Positions 35,281 to 45,527 of a stretch of DNA of 64,000 nucleotides are shown here, one piece after another (positions within the stretch are counted from its first letter, which is position 1; every line of letters begins with the position of its first letter). The notes under the pieces are model-generated. The model had not been told where the DNA came from and ran no database searches. It saw only the letters and a list, made by a program, of their open reading frames with translations. A program made the position numbers and the translations under genes. This DNA is from Emydura subglobosa (taxonomy: Eukaryota; Chordata; Testudines; Chelidae). The DNA lies in contig ML680053.1 of NCBI GenBank assembly GCA_007922225.1, positions 9,882,870 to 9,946,869 of the forward strand, written 5' to 3'.

Positions 35281-35859
35281 TTCTTTCACATGGATTTTAC
35301 ACCACATTTGCTTGAGGGAATCAGGAACCAAGTTCCCCATGGGCCTCCTTTCACAATCCCAGCCATTGCGGACAAAACCACATTTGTTTCCAAACCAAAT
35401 AAAATAAGTGTGGTTATTCCAGATTTTTGTTACTTACTGAAGCAAATTCATTTCCTAGGCTTATTTGGTAACAGTCCCACCCCTTTTCTCCCGTCTCCTA
35501 CAGTGCCTGCTCTTCACTTTGTGTCCAAGTAAATATAAAATTTTACTTAGAAAAACCCAATTTCCAAAAACAGACAAGGACCCAGAGATTTGCTCAAGTT
35601 ATAATGGAAAGGCTGACTGCTGAGCTTCCAGTTTAATTTACAGCAAGTGGGTCAAAGGGCTAAAATTTGCTTTCAGGTGCATGTACCATTAACGTCCAAT
35701 CAAGCTGCCTGCTCAACAGAGGAGCTACATAAACACAATGGGGCCAGAATTTTCCTTTGGACATGACACAGATTAGAAAATGCACTTCTTCTGGCCCCTT
35801 ACACTTCCAAAAAAAAAGAATTATACAAATGTTCTCTTCTATTCACATCTTCATTAAGG
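35281..35859. other. No gene
   Basis: A 104-codon ORF at 35218-35532 has no recognisable similarity and overlaps the SINE-like head. Nothing else is seen. Confidence 0.35.
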
Positions 35860-36880
35860 TCCTCTCATGGATCAGTAACTGTTTAAAAGATAGAAAACAA
35901 AGGGTAGGAATGAGTGGTCAGTCTTCAGAATGGAGAGAGGTAAATAGCGGGGTCCCCCATGTACCTGGGACCGGCACTATTCCACATATTCACAAGTGAG
36001 CTGGAAAAAGGGGTAAAACAGTGAGGTGGCAAAGTTGCAGATGATACAAAATTACTCAAGATAGTAAGTCCAAAAGCGACTGCGAATTTTACAAAACTAG
36101 GTGAGTGGGCAACAAAATGGCAGATGAAATTCAATGATAAATGCAAAGTGATTGCACATTGGAAAACATAATCCCAACTATACATACAAAATGATGGGGT
36201 CTCCATTAACTGTTATCACTCAAGAAAGAAATCTTGGATTCATCATGGACAGTTCTCTGAAAACATCCACCCAATAGGCAGAGGCAGTCTAAAAAGCTAA
36301 CAGAATGTTAGGAATCATAAGGAAAGGATTAGAAAATAAGACAAATATCATAATGCCACTATATAATCTAGGATACACTCACACTTTAAATACTGCATGC
36401 AATTCTGGCTGCCCCATCTCAAAAATGATATATGAGAAATGAAAAAGGCACAGAGAAGGGCAACAAAAAAAATTAAGGGTACGGAACAGCTTCCATATGA
36501 GGAGATTAAAAAGTCTAGGACTGTTCATTTTGGAAAAGAGAACAGTAAAGGGGGGATATGATAGAGGTCTATAAAATCATGAATGGTGTGGAGAAAGTGA
36601 ATAAGGAAGTGTTATTTACCCCTTCATATAACACCAGAGATCACGTGATGAAATTAACAGGTAGCAGGTTTAAAAGTAACAGAAGGAAGTATTTCTTCAC
36701 ACAATGCACAGTCAACCTGTAGAACTCTGATCGGTGATGTTGTGAAGGCCAAAACTATAACTGGGTTCAAAAAGGCATTAGATAAGTTAATGGATAGGAC
36801 CCTACCAATTTCATGGCCATGAAAAATGTATCTCAGACTGTAAAATTGGCCACTCCCCATGAAATCTGATCTCCTGCATG

Positions 36881-37125
36881 CTGCTGGGAGCGTCCCAGCC
36901 GAGAGCCCCTTGCAGCTACTGCCGGCTGGGCTGGGGGGTTCTCAGCAGCATGGGGGAGATCAGACTCACCTCTGGTACCTCCTCCTGCTGCAGGTAGCTC
37001 CTGGGGTGGGCAGCAAAGGCAGCTTCCGATCTGCCCTGTTCTGCTGGGAGCACCCCAGCAGAGGCCCCTTAGCTGCTAGTCCCAGCCGGGCTGGGTTGCT
37101 CCCAGCAGCACAGGGGAGATCAGAC
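36881..37125. repeat. Two 85-bp GC-rich direct repeats inside the hAT-like element
   Basis: 36881-36965 and 37041-37125 both start CTGCTGGGAGC and end GGGGAGATCAGAC, 160 bp apart and roughly 80% identical. Each is itself partly palindromic (CTGCTGGGAG at the start against CTCCCAGCAG or CTCAGCAG near the end). This internal duplication explains the local GC peak. Confidence 0.75.
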
Positions 37126-37283
37126 ACCTCCTCAATCCTGCCACCCTCCTACACAACCCCCTCACAATTCTATTTTGGGTCAGGACCCCACGGTTACAAC
37201 ACTGTGAAATTTCAGATGAAAACATCTGAAATCATGAAACTGACCACTTTTCAAATTCTATGGCCGTGAAATTAACTAGACTG

Positions 37284-37852
37284 TGTAGGAGAGTAAAGAG
37301 TGAAAAGCTGGACAAGTGGTCAGGCCTAAATTACAGGGAACAGGGTCAAGGCAAGGGCAAACCTGGTTTCTGTTAATTGGTGTGAATTTTAGTTAGAGTC
37401 TGTTATCTCTTTCTTCTCCTCCCTTCCTGGCCATCTGCGCAGGGGATGAGTCTATCGCCATTTCTGTGCAAGGTCTTTCAGTGGGAAGAAAGCATTATCT
37501 TCCTTCTTCCCCTGGAATGCCTTTACTTCAAAGAATGTTAGTGTAAAATGTATAGGTTTTAAGGTGATGTGCCTGACCTCTGTATGGTAATCCTGTAAAC
37601 AACAAACTGGGGCGGGTATAATTATATTAATTATGTAGCTGTTAATATTCATTTTATAGATGTCAACATAACCAAATAGGGGTCAATGGGGAGTTGCTGA
37701 AAATGCATACATTTACATACTGTTATGGATAAAAGAATTGTAAAGTAACCCCCTCGTTGCTCACTCCCGGCGTCGAGGTGGAACGAGCAGGCAATAAAAG
37801 GTTCTGTCTCCCCAATCCACCCCCGGGACAACCTGTTTGGTTATTTCTAACA
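37284..37852 (+). mobile_element. Solo LTR (569 bp), 5-bp target duplication GACTG
   Basis: TGTAGGAGAG...TTCTAACA has TG...CA ends and is bounded by GACTG on both sides (37279-37283 and 37853-37857). It carries a TATA-like GGGTATAATTATATT near 37613 and a polyadenylation signal GCAATAAAAGG near 37791, so it is on the plus strand. No internal retroviral region adjoins it, so it is a solo LTR left by LTR-LTR recombination. Five-base duplications fit class III-type ERVs and some Ty3/Gypsy elements. A ~93% identical sister lies at 52253. Confidence 0.92.
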
Positions 37853-38108
37853 GACTGAACTTGGTAGGGCCCTATTCATGGAACATAGATACATTAGTGG
37901 CTATTAGCCAAGATGGACAGGGATGCAACCCCATGCTCAGGGTGTCGCTAAGCCAGACAGATGCTGGGACTGGACAATAGGGGATGGATGATTTGATAAT
38001 TGCCCTGTTCTGTTCATTCCCTCTGAAGCATCTGGCATTGGCCACTTTTGGAAGGTAGGCTAGGTAGGACCATTGTCTGGCTTAAGATGGGCATTCTTAT
38101 GTTCTTAT

Positions 38109-38429
38109 CATGGCACAGACTATTTGCCCATAAATTAAATTACCCCTAATATCTCAGTCTATTATTTAATATTATATAGTACCACAAATATGGTACTTCG
38201 CACAAATAGGAAGGACATGGTCCTTTCTTGCGTCACTTGTAATTAAGGCCCTACTGCTGAAAAGGTTTAAGCATATGTTTCAACTTGCCCGCCTTGGGGT
38301 AGAACTGCCGATTGCAATATGATCAGTGTGACAAATCACTGGGCCGGCTATTGTGAGTCCCGCACTTTTCTTTTTTGTGGAGGGTCAGGGTGCCCCATGT
38401 GGCCCCTATTTCCAGGCATTGGCTAGACT
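38109..38429. other. No recognisable feature
   Basis: No coding signal; AT-rich then a short GC-rich patch. Confidence 0.35.
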
Positions 38430-38958
38430 GTTAATGCCCTGTGGGGCAAGGGGAGAAGGGAAAGGGACTCGGGCCTGCCCACTTCTTCGGGTCCCAGCCC
38501 AGGGGCCCTAACAGTAGTGGCCATGCACTGCCACCAGTGCTTCCAGCTGCTACTTTCCTCTGGGCTACTTCCTCCCCCCTCCCGTCCTTTCAGCTTCTGG
38601 GGTTCAGCAGCCAAGCCTCCCTCCCAGCATCCTCCTTCAACTGTTTCTCTTGTATTTCTCATCAGTCACCCCACTCCTCCACTCTCACCAGCTCTCCTTC
38701 CTCTCACCAGCTGCCTGGTTTTTATCAGGCCCTTGGCTGTGTCTTTACTGGCCTCAGATGCTTCTAATTAACCTCCCCTTAGTTCACAGGGAACAAGGCC
38801 CGGATCATTCCAGAACTTATGTATCTCCCATCTGTCACTCTCTGGCTGCCCCTTAGCCTCGCTGCCTCACATCACTTAGAATACATAAAGTTAAGCACAG
38901 ACAAAAATCTTTACAGCACTGAGGCCTATATGAGATAACCACAAGAACAGAGGATGAC
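38430..38958. repeat. Pyrimidine- and GC-rich repeat-like block
   Basis: Rich in CCTCC/CTTCC runs. Its start (GGGACTCGGGCCTGCCCACT, about 38464) resembles 28325. The overlapping ORFs on both strands (up to 108 codons) are low-complexity Pro/Ser-rich products of composition. I associate this sequence with an LTR-retrotransposon-derived turtle repeat, but cannot place it. Confidence 0.4.
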
Positions 38959-38995
38959 ATCTAAAGAGAAAAGAAATGGAAGAGATGAACAAGGG
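38959..38995 (+). repeat. 5' copy of a 37-bp direct repeat flanking an LTR
   Basis: Begins ATCTAAAGAG and ends GATGAACAAGGG, ending at the base before the LTR's first TG. It matches 40068-40104 at 34 of 37 positions; all three differences are transitions. Confidence 0.9.
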
Positions 38996-40067
38996 TGTGA
39001 CACTGCTTCTGAAAGCATCCCCCCAGAAACCCCATATTCACCACTGTCATATAATTGTGATGTTTTGTACAAAGTATGCCTTGTGAGGTATCATATTAAA
39101 AGTCTTGCTCTGATGAGTATTAATATTCTGTTGGATTTTATGTGAAGCTATGTATGTATTACTGAAACATGTTGTGGGAAAGGAAACTCTCACACACAGC
39201 CTTTCAGTTACAACAATGGAGTGTCCAAACAGTGTTAATGGCTAACACTCAGCAAGGAGAGAATCCATTATCCCAGAGACGGTGGTATACAATGGGGACT
39301 TCACAGAGGGAAGCACGTATGCAAAGGAACACTGCTTGACTAATGGGATCACCCCCCATCACATGCATGGACCTTTCCAGCAAGCTGGAAGAAGCTATAA
39401 GGGGGGAGAGGAGGTAGTGACATCATTTGGCTTCACTCCCCCCACAACTCAACACCTGAAGAAACATCTGGAAGACAAAGAGTATTAAATGGGGCAAGGG
39501 TAGTCCCAGTTTGGGAGAGAGAGATCCAACATGTGTATTAAGGAACTGCTTGTAGGGTGAGATATTGCTGATTCAGATCCCATCTAATTAGAATTTAGAC
39601 TGCAAATTTATTTTTGTTTCTTTGGGAACTACCTCTGATCCTTTAAGCCAACTACTTATAATCTATTTTTCTGTAGTCAATAAATCTGCATGTTTTATAA
39701 TTTTACCTAAAAAAGTGTATGTGGCTGAAGTGATTGGGAAATCTGCTCAGTTAACGAAGGCTGATGCATGAACTCTTCACCTTGAGGGAGGGATGGACTG
39801 TTTAATGAATTTACTCTGGCCAGGCTTCTGACCAGAGGAAGGTGGTATAATTCGGGGGTGCAGTACTGAAAAGCTGGGAGAATTGGCTGGTGCCAATTCT
39901 CTATTGTTCATGAGTGGCTAGAGAACCACTGAGCTAGGTGATAGCAGTGCCCGGAGGGGTCTGCTGCTTGTCACTAGCAGGCATTGTTGAGAGTTAACCC
40001 AGGCTATAGTGTTAAGCACAGCAGTTCCACAGTTTTCAGACAGTACCCCATGAGGGAACCTGTCACA
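38996..40067 (+). mobile_element. Solo LTR (1,072 bp) bounded by 37-bp direct repeats
   Basis: The termini TGTGACA...TGTCACA are perfect 7-bp inverted ends. It has a TATA-like GCTATAAGG near 39394, an AATAAA signal at 39679-39684 and a U5-like region. It belongs to the same family as 50268-51400 and 55846-57048, as shown by shared order CCCCAGAARCYCCATATTCACC, GTACAAAGTATGCCTTG, TGACATCAT, then TAATAAA-type signal and a final GGTGATARCAGTGCCYGGAG block. Unlike those two it lacks 5-bp flanking repeats and is instead flanked exactly by a 37-bp imperfect duplication. Confidence 0.9.
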
Positions 40068-40104
40068 ATCCAAAGAGAAAGGAAATGGAAGAGATAAACA
40101 AGGG
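40068..40104 (+). repeat. 3' copy of the 37-bp direct repeat
   Basis: Begins ATCCAAAGAG immediately after the LTR's last CA and ends GATAAACAAGGG. See 38959-38995. Confidence 0.9.
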
Positions 40105-41207
40105 TAACAATAAATAGAGAGTATACAAAGCATTTTTCAAATGAAGCTCAAGATATATTTTAAATAGGAGATTAAAGGTAGGGAGAAGTAAGCAGCACCG
40201 GAGTAGCATGCAACATACTATTTTTTTCCTTCTTGTTTTCTCACTTGCCCTCCTATCTTAATCTCTACACGGATTTTTTTCTATGTCCCCTAAGCTTATA
40301 AATTCTTTATCTGGTCAAGTCTTGGTCTCTCTTCAGTCTATTTTTTTATTTGTATACTTATTTTCCCTTTGGGTGTTATCTATTGCTCTCCTTTATACCT
40401 TCCAGTAGTTACTCTCTGTTAAAATGTATTTTCTAAATTTCTCCCATAAGACACTTGTCTAGCTGCTTTAGCTGAGGAAAACATGTTTGGCATTACAATG
40501 AGGAGAAAGCTATGGATAATTTAAAATAAATAGGATGGAGACACATTCCATATTGCCTTCTTTTTTAAACAAATAAAAATCAACAACCCTCCCCCTCACC
40601 AAACTCCCCGCCCCTCCCAAATTTTTAAACTCTGACACAAAATAAAAAGTTAGGACTGTCAACTGTCTTTGAATCTTCAGGGGCAAGTGACCAGTGAGAT
40701 TAAGTGTTTTGAATCTCCCTCCCCCACCTATCTCAAAAAGGAAAGTCAAATTGTGTATCTAACTGAAAATTATGACATTTTGGAAAATCTTAATAGGTTA
40801 AATGCAGTGATGTCATATACATAATGCATCAACCTGGGCAGGATGCTTAACGAGGTATAGCTGAAATATAAAAGATGCTTCATCTTTTTTTGATATCAGT
40901 TATATGCATAGTGTCAGACAAGCCTTTAATGGAACCTTACCTGTAACCTTCTCAAGTCTTTTTAGCATGACAGCCTAGCTTCAAACACATTTTCTCCCAG
41001 CTTTATCTATACAACATAAAAGGTAGCTAAACAAAACAACACTTTATGCACAGTTAATTCTCCTGTGCCATAATCATTTTGTTCTTAACCTAAAAACCAT
41101 GTGCGAAGAGCTGCTAGAACCTTTTCTGTTTACATATACTGCTTAATTAAAAAGGCATAAGAAGTTCATGCCATTTTGTAAAATATTCCAGATAATGGAC
41201 TATAATA
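40105..41207. other. 1.1 kb without gene
   Basis: AT-rich; CT-rich words at 40230-40440. No coding signal or recognised transposon. Confidence 0.4.
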
Positions 41208-41275
41208 TGCCATTGACTTTAGGCAGAACTCCCCATTGACTTTAATTTGGAGTTCTGCCTGAAGAGCAATGGCAT
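41208..41275. repeat. Hairpin repeat
   Basis: ATGCCATTGACTTTAGGCAG...AACTCC pairs with GGAGTTCTGCCTGAAGAGCA...ATGGCAT (41249-41275). The arms are about 25 bp with a 17-bp loop and match at most positions. It is a common reptile palindrome rather than a gene. Confidence 0.65.
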
Positions 41276-41534
41276 GACATGCCCAATAATATTTACACAC
41301 ACATGCACAGTTATAAAAGGTTTGGTTTTGATGCTTTCATTTATTTTTATTTCATAATCCCTTGTTCCCCCATCCAAAAGGGCAATTTTTTCCCACTTGA
41401 TAAAGCTTATGTTTTGCCTAGATTATTTACAAACCAAGGTCTCTCTCCCTGTGGAGAGAGATGCCACTACAACACTAGAGATATAAATTAAGTAAGAGTC
41501 CCGCACAGCTCAGATAAAGTGTGTTTAAAAAACA
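41276..41534. other. No recognisable feature
   Basis: A 70-codon ORF here lacks any similarity I recognise. Confidence 0.35.
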
Positions 41535-41640
41535 CCTAATTGACGTAGGAGTTTAAATCTCATTTTTCAAAAAACAGGCACTTAGAATATGGGTAAATTT
41601 TTCAAAAGAACTTAAGTCATTTTGAAAATTTTACCCACAG
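41535..41640. repeat. Degenerate palindromic repeat
   Basis: CTCATTTTTCAAAAAACAGG and CATTTTGAAAATTTTACCC form diverged inverted arms around a CACTTAG centre; similar words occur at 52018-52095. Confidence 0.5.
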
Positions 41641-42075
41641 TCTAATGTTTATATTCTCTGTAACTAACTAACAAAAGGTAGATTACAAACCATTAAGAAG
41701 TCCATTATTACCTTTACCAATAAATCTAACAGCAAATAGGAAAATTCATTTGATAGACGCAAGACTAAAAGTAGAGCCCACTTTTCAGCCTAGGCAACAG
41801 AGATGTTTAGAGTTGTTGTAAGGCACTGCAAACATATTGTTCAAGAGCCCGTTGAATGTAGCCAAACTACATACGTTAGACCACAATTTTTGGTTAGCAG
41901 AGTGAACATAAGACTTGAAGGCATTAATTACAGAGTTCTGATTCAAGGGTCTGGTGGGGATTATTACAAGATCGGACTGCAGAAAAAAGTGACGTAGAAC
42001 TACATCTAGGAAAGAAAGTGTTGAATAAGGAGGCCGTTAAGTATTAATTATTATTATTATACTCAGCATATATTT
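41641..42075. other. No recognisable feature
   Basis: No coding signal; ATTATTATTATT at 42048-42060. Confidence 0.35.
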
Positions 42076-42267
42076 TAGCCAAGATTTTCAAGAGAAAGTA
42101 GTCATTTCTGGGTGATTAATATGAGAGACCTAAAGGGAGCTATTTTGTTCCAGAGCCTGGATGCTCAGCACTTTGAGAAAGCTAGACCAGACCCCTCTAA
42201 ATGCCTTGAGTACCCAAAGATTGAGGCATGACAAAACACAACACACTGCTTTTGAAAATCTTGGCTG
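42076..42267. mobile_element. Palindromic TIR element
   Basis: Left AGCCAAGATTTTCA (42077-42090) pairs perfectly with right TGAAAATCTTGGCT (42253-42266). Inner arms also correspond: CTGGGTGATTAATATGAGAG to CTTGAGTACCCAAAGATTGA, and GGATGCTCAGCACTTTGAGA is central. There is no ORF: a MITE-like palindrome, directly followed by a MIR. Confidence 0.7.
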
Positions 42268-42445
42268 CCATGCTTTGCACCTGTAGATATTCAAGTGCTT
42301 TCCAAAACTGGGTAAGCAGTATTATCTCCCTTTCACAGATGGAGGAACTGAAATTACATGACCTGCTCAAGGTCACACTGCGAGTCATTGACAAAGCCAG
42401 CAATAAACCCTCCTGGACTCCCATCCACGCTATGTCCTCTGGGCT
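42268..42445 (-). mobile_element. MIR-like SINE, minus strand
   Basis: AGTATTATCTCCCTTTCACA, GATGGAGGAACTGAAATTAC, ATGACCTGCTCAAGGTCACA and CTGCGAGTCATTGACAAAGC are the reverse-complement MIR core in the expected order. Confidence 0.8.
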
Positions 42446-42690
42446 ATGTGCTGGAAAGAGGCGTACACCAGATGGATTATATTGGAAAAGCCAAGCATGT
42501 CTATGGTGATTTGACATTAGCATATGTCCAAAAACTTAAACCTCAGTGCAAAAGTAGCAAGTAGTCCTTTTGTTGTTTTTATGGCTCTCATGAACATTTG
42601 GCAAATGACCCAACATACCCTGCCAAGATTGGAATAGTAACATAATATTTATGTGGCAAAATTGAATATTTTGTCAAAGTCAGTCATACA
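42446..42690. other. No recognisable feature
   Basis: Short gap between the MIR and the hAT element; ends with the left target duplication at 42683-42690. Confidence 0.3.
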
Positions 42691-43216
42691 CAGGGTATGC
42701 ACAAGTACGGACAAGGAGGGGCATACCCCCCAGTAATCATCTCCACCACTGCCCCCAGCTTTGGCTCTGGCCTCCCACCCCAGAATTCCCTCCCCCGAGC
42801 CAATTCTTCCCACTTTCTCCTAGGGTGGGAGTCGTGCTGAGCATAGCTGAAGAGATGTACCTGGGAAAGGCACTGCAACTAGTGCTCCTACTGAGCCCCA
42901 CTAGATGGCAACTGGTGCACAGAAGCCAGGCGGGCAGGACAGCTCTGCCAGCGAGGAAGCCGTCCGAGTCCCGTCCCTTCCCCGCCCGCAGCCTCCAGTA
43001 AATGTTTGGAGCCTGCAGAATGAAGCTTGGGACAATGCGGGTAGGGGGAAGAGGGGAAGAGAGTGGGGCCCAAGGGTGCTGAGGGAGAATGGGTGTGGAA
43101 CCCAGGGAGGTAGCTGGGGGGGAGGTGCAGCAGAGCCTGGGGGCACTGGGTGGGGGGCCGGTGTTTAAAATGCCCCTCCAAAAGTAGTCACATTTAAATC
43201 CCTGCACACGCCCCTG
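42691..43216. mobile_element. Non-autonomous hAT element (526 bp) with perfect 8-bp target duplication
   Basis: GTCATACA directly precedes (42683-42690) and follows (43217-43224) the element. The termini are CAGGGTATGCACA and its partner TGCACACGCCCCTG, a CAGGG...CCCTG hAT-type inverted terminus, and subterminal AGGAGGGGCA pairs with TGCCCCTCC. The interior is GC-rich, so long minus-strand ORFs (up to 162 codons at 42737-43225) appear, but they are Pro/Ser-rich low-complexity and not transposase. Mobilised in trans by a hAT transposase elsewhere in the genome. Confidence 0.88.
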
Positions 43217-43224
43217 GTCATACA

Positions 43225-44439
43225 TGATTCATCATGTACACTGAAAGAAGTCGCTGTTCTAGATCACACAGTGCTCAACTTGGAAACCAAAGCCTTGAAG
43301 TCCAAGATGGAGGGGCTACACTTCATAGTACTGGTATATAAATCCAGATAAAGAATGCTCCAAACTACTGGGTCTGCTGAATCACTTTCTTGAAAGGACT
43401 CAGTTAGCTTAACTTGTCACATACAAAAATACTACAACTTATAGTCTGTTGTCTTGCCACTACCATTTCTGACAAACTTGCGTGTATGGATATTTTGCAT
43501 TTTTAATATCTGGGAAGGTTAATTAGCTCCTTTCTCATCTACTCTTTGTACCACCCACTTAAAATCACTCAAAGGAGGGACTACAAAAACAAAGGAAGGA
43601 GTTCATACAAAAGGTAAAGATAGTGAGTCAAGCTGTTCTAGCAGGAATTAAGAACAGTCCTTGTCAGTGAACCCCCAAGCAGGACTCATATAGTAGGATC
43701 AACTCTTAGCTGAGGAGTGGGAAGCCTTTTTGCACTTACTAATAATCAAAAGGAGAAACGCATATACTTTGATTTCTCTTATAGCAGTGACTAAAGAAAT
43801 GAGGAGGAATATCTGGATGTGCATTGACTAGTATGCTCGTAATGAAGTGATAGCAGTAAACATGTCCTGCTACTGATTGAGGACATAATTTGAAATAAGG
43901 GGTTGTGTAATGTATCCTACCCTGGATTTACAAGATGTTTGTCACCAGCTTTTGTTACATGGAATTAGCAAAGAACCAGACTGCATTCATTAGTAGGAAA
44001 GCTTATTTTGTTTCTGCTGATTCTCACCATTGTCTCAGCAACACGATATAGGAGACGCTAACAAGGATACAGTGGCAGCATTAGGCACCTGCTCTCCAAG
44101 CTATTGCAAGGCCCAGAGGCAGTGAGAGGGCATCCTGAAACCAAGATCTGACCTGCAATGGCCTTCCATTTGGCCTGTTGGACATCAGCTGCTCCCCACA
44201 AGGGGCTCTGTTGTAATAACAGCCCTACTACCCGGTAAGGTGGCCCGGGGTGGAGGGGTGACTGGAGTGGGGGAGATGTGCTCTGTGGGTGACTGAAGGA
44301 GGGGAAATTGCCAGTACCTCTCTCCGCTGGAGCTAGACACTTCTGGAGTTTTCCTCTAGGCTCCAGCAGCAGCTGCTGCTCTTCTTGCTCCCCTTCCCCA
44401 GTGGCAGAGGCCGGTTACTGCAGGCAGCTGGACTTTTAG
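43225..44439. other. 1.2 kb without gene
   Basis: No coding signal. 44230-44420 is GC-rich with CAGCAGCAGCTGCTGCTC (44366-44384), a short palindromic CAG/CTG run. Confidence 0.4.
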
Positions 44440-44530
44440 TGTCTGGTCAGCAATGCTGACTGGTCACTGCCAGGTCCCCTTTACAACTGGACTTTCCAGT
44501 CAAAAACCGGACACCTGGCAACCCTATTAC
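44440..44530 (+). repeat. End of an interspersed repeat
   Basis: CTGGACTTTCCAGTCAAAAA then CCGGACACCTGGCAACCCTA is a strongly conserved terminal block I recall from turtle interspersed repeats. The start of the element is not defined; the GC-rich 44530-44870 may be a separate repeat. Confidence 0.45.
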
Positions 44531-44879
44531 CTGCCTCCAGGTCCGCACCAGGCTCCAGCACCTGTGCGCCCCTGCATCCCAGCGGGGAGCAGGAAGGAAC
44601 AGTCGACATCTGGTGGGCCAAACACAAGTCCCTCACTGGCAACTCCAGCCATGTGTTCCCCTGCCAGGCAGCCCTTTTCCCTCCCTTGCAGGGCATTCTC
44701 TGAGCCAGCAAGTGCCGGTGCCAGACCTGCGTGGGGATCAGAGTTGGGTCACCTCAGGGATGCTGTAGACGGAGTGCAGGAGTCTGACCTGTCAGAAGCC
44801 CAGGGCAGATCTAGAGGCAGAGCCAGAGCCAGAGCAGAGTAGCAGCTCTGTCTGGACAGCAAAGTCCGCAGTTGGGAGC
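44531..44879. other. GC-rich block, no gene supported
   Basis: Includes opposed ORFs of 76-129 codons rich in Pro, Ser, Ala and Arg, as expected from composition; GCAGAGCCAGAGCCAGAGCA at 44817-44836 is a short GAGCCA tandem. No domain recognised. Confidence 0.4.
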
Positions 44880-45056
44880 AAGAGTAGGGATGTAATGTTA
44901 CAAAATGCTACCATCACAATTTGCCACCAGGAGCAGTTGGATGTTCTGTTTTGCTTCCCTCTCGCAATTTGCTGCTTCTGCCATTCCCCTTCCTCTGACC
45001 CTGGCAGTAGCAAATTGTGAAGGTTGGCAGCATTCCTGTCACAATTTACTACCATT
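44880..45056. repeat. Repeat related to 53400-53430, inverted
   Basis: AGGGATGTAATGTTACA and CATCACAATTTGCC match, in reverse complement, AAAATTGTGACTGTAATGTT and ACATCCCT at 53403-53431. CACAATTT recurs as CAAATTGTGAAGG and GTCACAATTTACTACC, so the block is internally repetitive with arms in both orientations. Confidence 0.5.
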
Positions 45057-45527
45057 GTGAAATTTCTATTTTAAAATTTGGACACAATGTTACTTTTGTC
45101 ATTAGGGAAAGCATTCTGCAGAGTTAAACTGCAAGGCTAATGCATATAAAACCCGGAATGAAGGTATTTGTTTTTTCTTTATTAGTCTCTTTCCACCCTA
45201 AATTAGAAACTGTAAACTAACATTTAATATACCCATAACACTGACACTAGCATAAAGCATTGTAAGCACTATTTGAAATATTTACGAATACCTTTTTAAA
45301 CAAACTATGGGGCAGAAAATCTACCATTTTTCCTTAAACAGACTCACCCCGCCCTTGCATCATTGTTACTGTTACACACATTGATCAAGTTTCCAAAATA
45401 GAATTTGCACTTCTCTGCTGTAGTACAAACATCAAGTACATTGCCATCTGATCTTATTCCAGACACATTTACTCAGGCCTTTTCCCCACTGCTAAAACCA
45501 AAGTGCCGTGTCCTCGCTGTGTTTTTA
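45057..45527. other. No recognisable feature
   Basis: AT-rich, no coding signal. Confidence 0.35.

Larger units (their letters stand above)
36795..37874. mobile_element. Non-autonomous hAT-like element with 8-bp target duplication, itself split by an LTR
   Basis: The left terminus TAGGACCCTACCAATTTCAT pairs with the right end (TTGGTAGGGCCCTA), with the GAAATTTCACGG-like arm pairing with GGCCGTGAAATTAA just left of the LTR. Flanks TTAATGGA (36787-36794) and TTCATGGA (37875-37882) match 7 of 8, the target duplication length expected for hAT transposases. There is no ORF of transposase type. Without the 569-bp LTR plus its 5-bp duplication it is about 506 bp. It resembles a palindromic repeat I recall as abundant in turtles. 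Confidence 0.8.
35860..38108 (+). mobile_element. CR1 LINE split by a hAT-like element
   Basis: The left part (35860-36794) carries CTCATGGATCAGTAACTG, TGTACCTGGGACCGGCACTA, GCAGATGATACAAAATTACT (the FADDTK-coding region), TTGGATTCATCATGGACAGT, and blocks down to TTCACACAATGCACAGTCAA. The right part (37883-38108) resumes in the same element at TTAGTGGCTATTAGCCAAGA and ends in the variant CR1 terminus CTGTTCTGTTCATTCCCTCT ... GGCATTCTTATGTTCTTA. It is the same subfamily as 47828-48515. Multiple stops break ORF2. The 36795-37874 block is a later insertion. Confidence 0.9.

Noticed and set aside
36859..37269. 136-codon plus-strand ORF
   Set aside because: It spans the GC-rich duplicated units of a hAT-like element; the repeats produce a repeated Leu/Ala/Gly-rich peptide.
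37452..37831. Minus-strand ORFs shared with 52422-52801
   Set aside because: They are antisense frames inside two copies of a solo LTR. Their apparent conservation comes only from shared ancestry of the LTR.
38441..38771. Overlapping ORFs of 84-108 codons
   Set aside because: Pyrimidine-rich composition gives long open frames on both strands; no domain, start context or splice signal.
42737..43225. 162-codon minus-strand ORF
   Set aside because: Pro/Ser-rich low-complexity translation of the GC-rich core of a hAT element, overlapped by ORFs in other frames and crossing the element's end.
44453..44842. 129-codon ORF
   Set aside because: Starts in a repeat end and runs through GC-rich low-complexity sequence.
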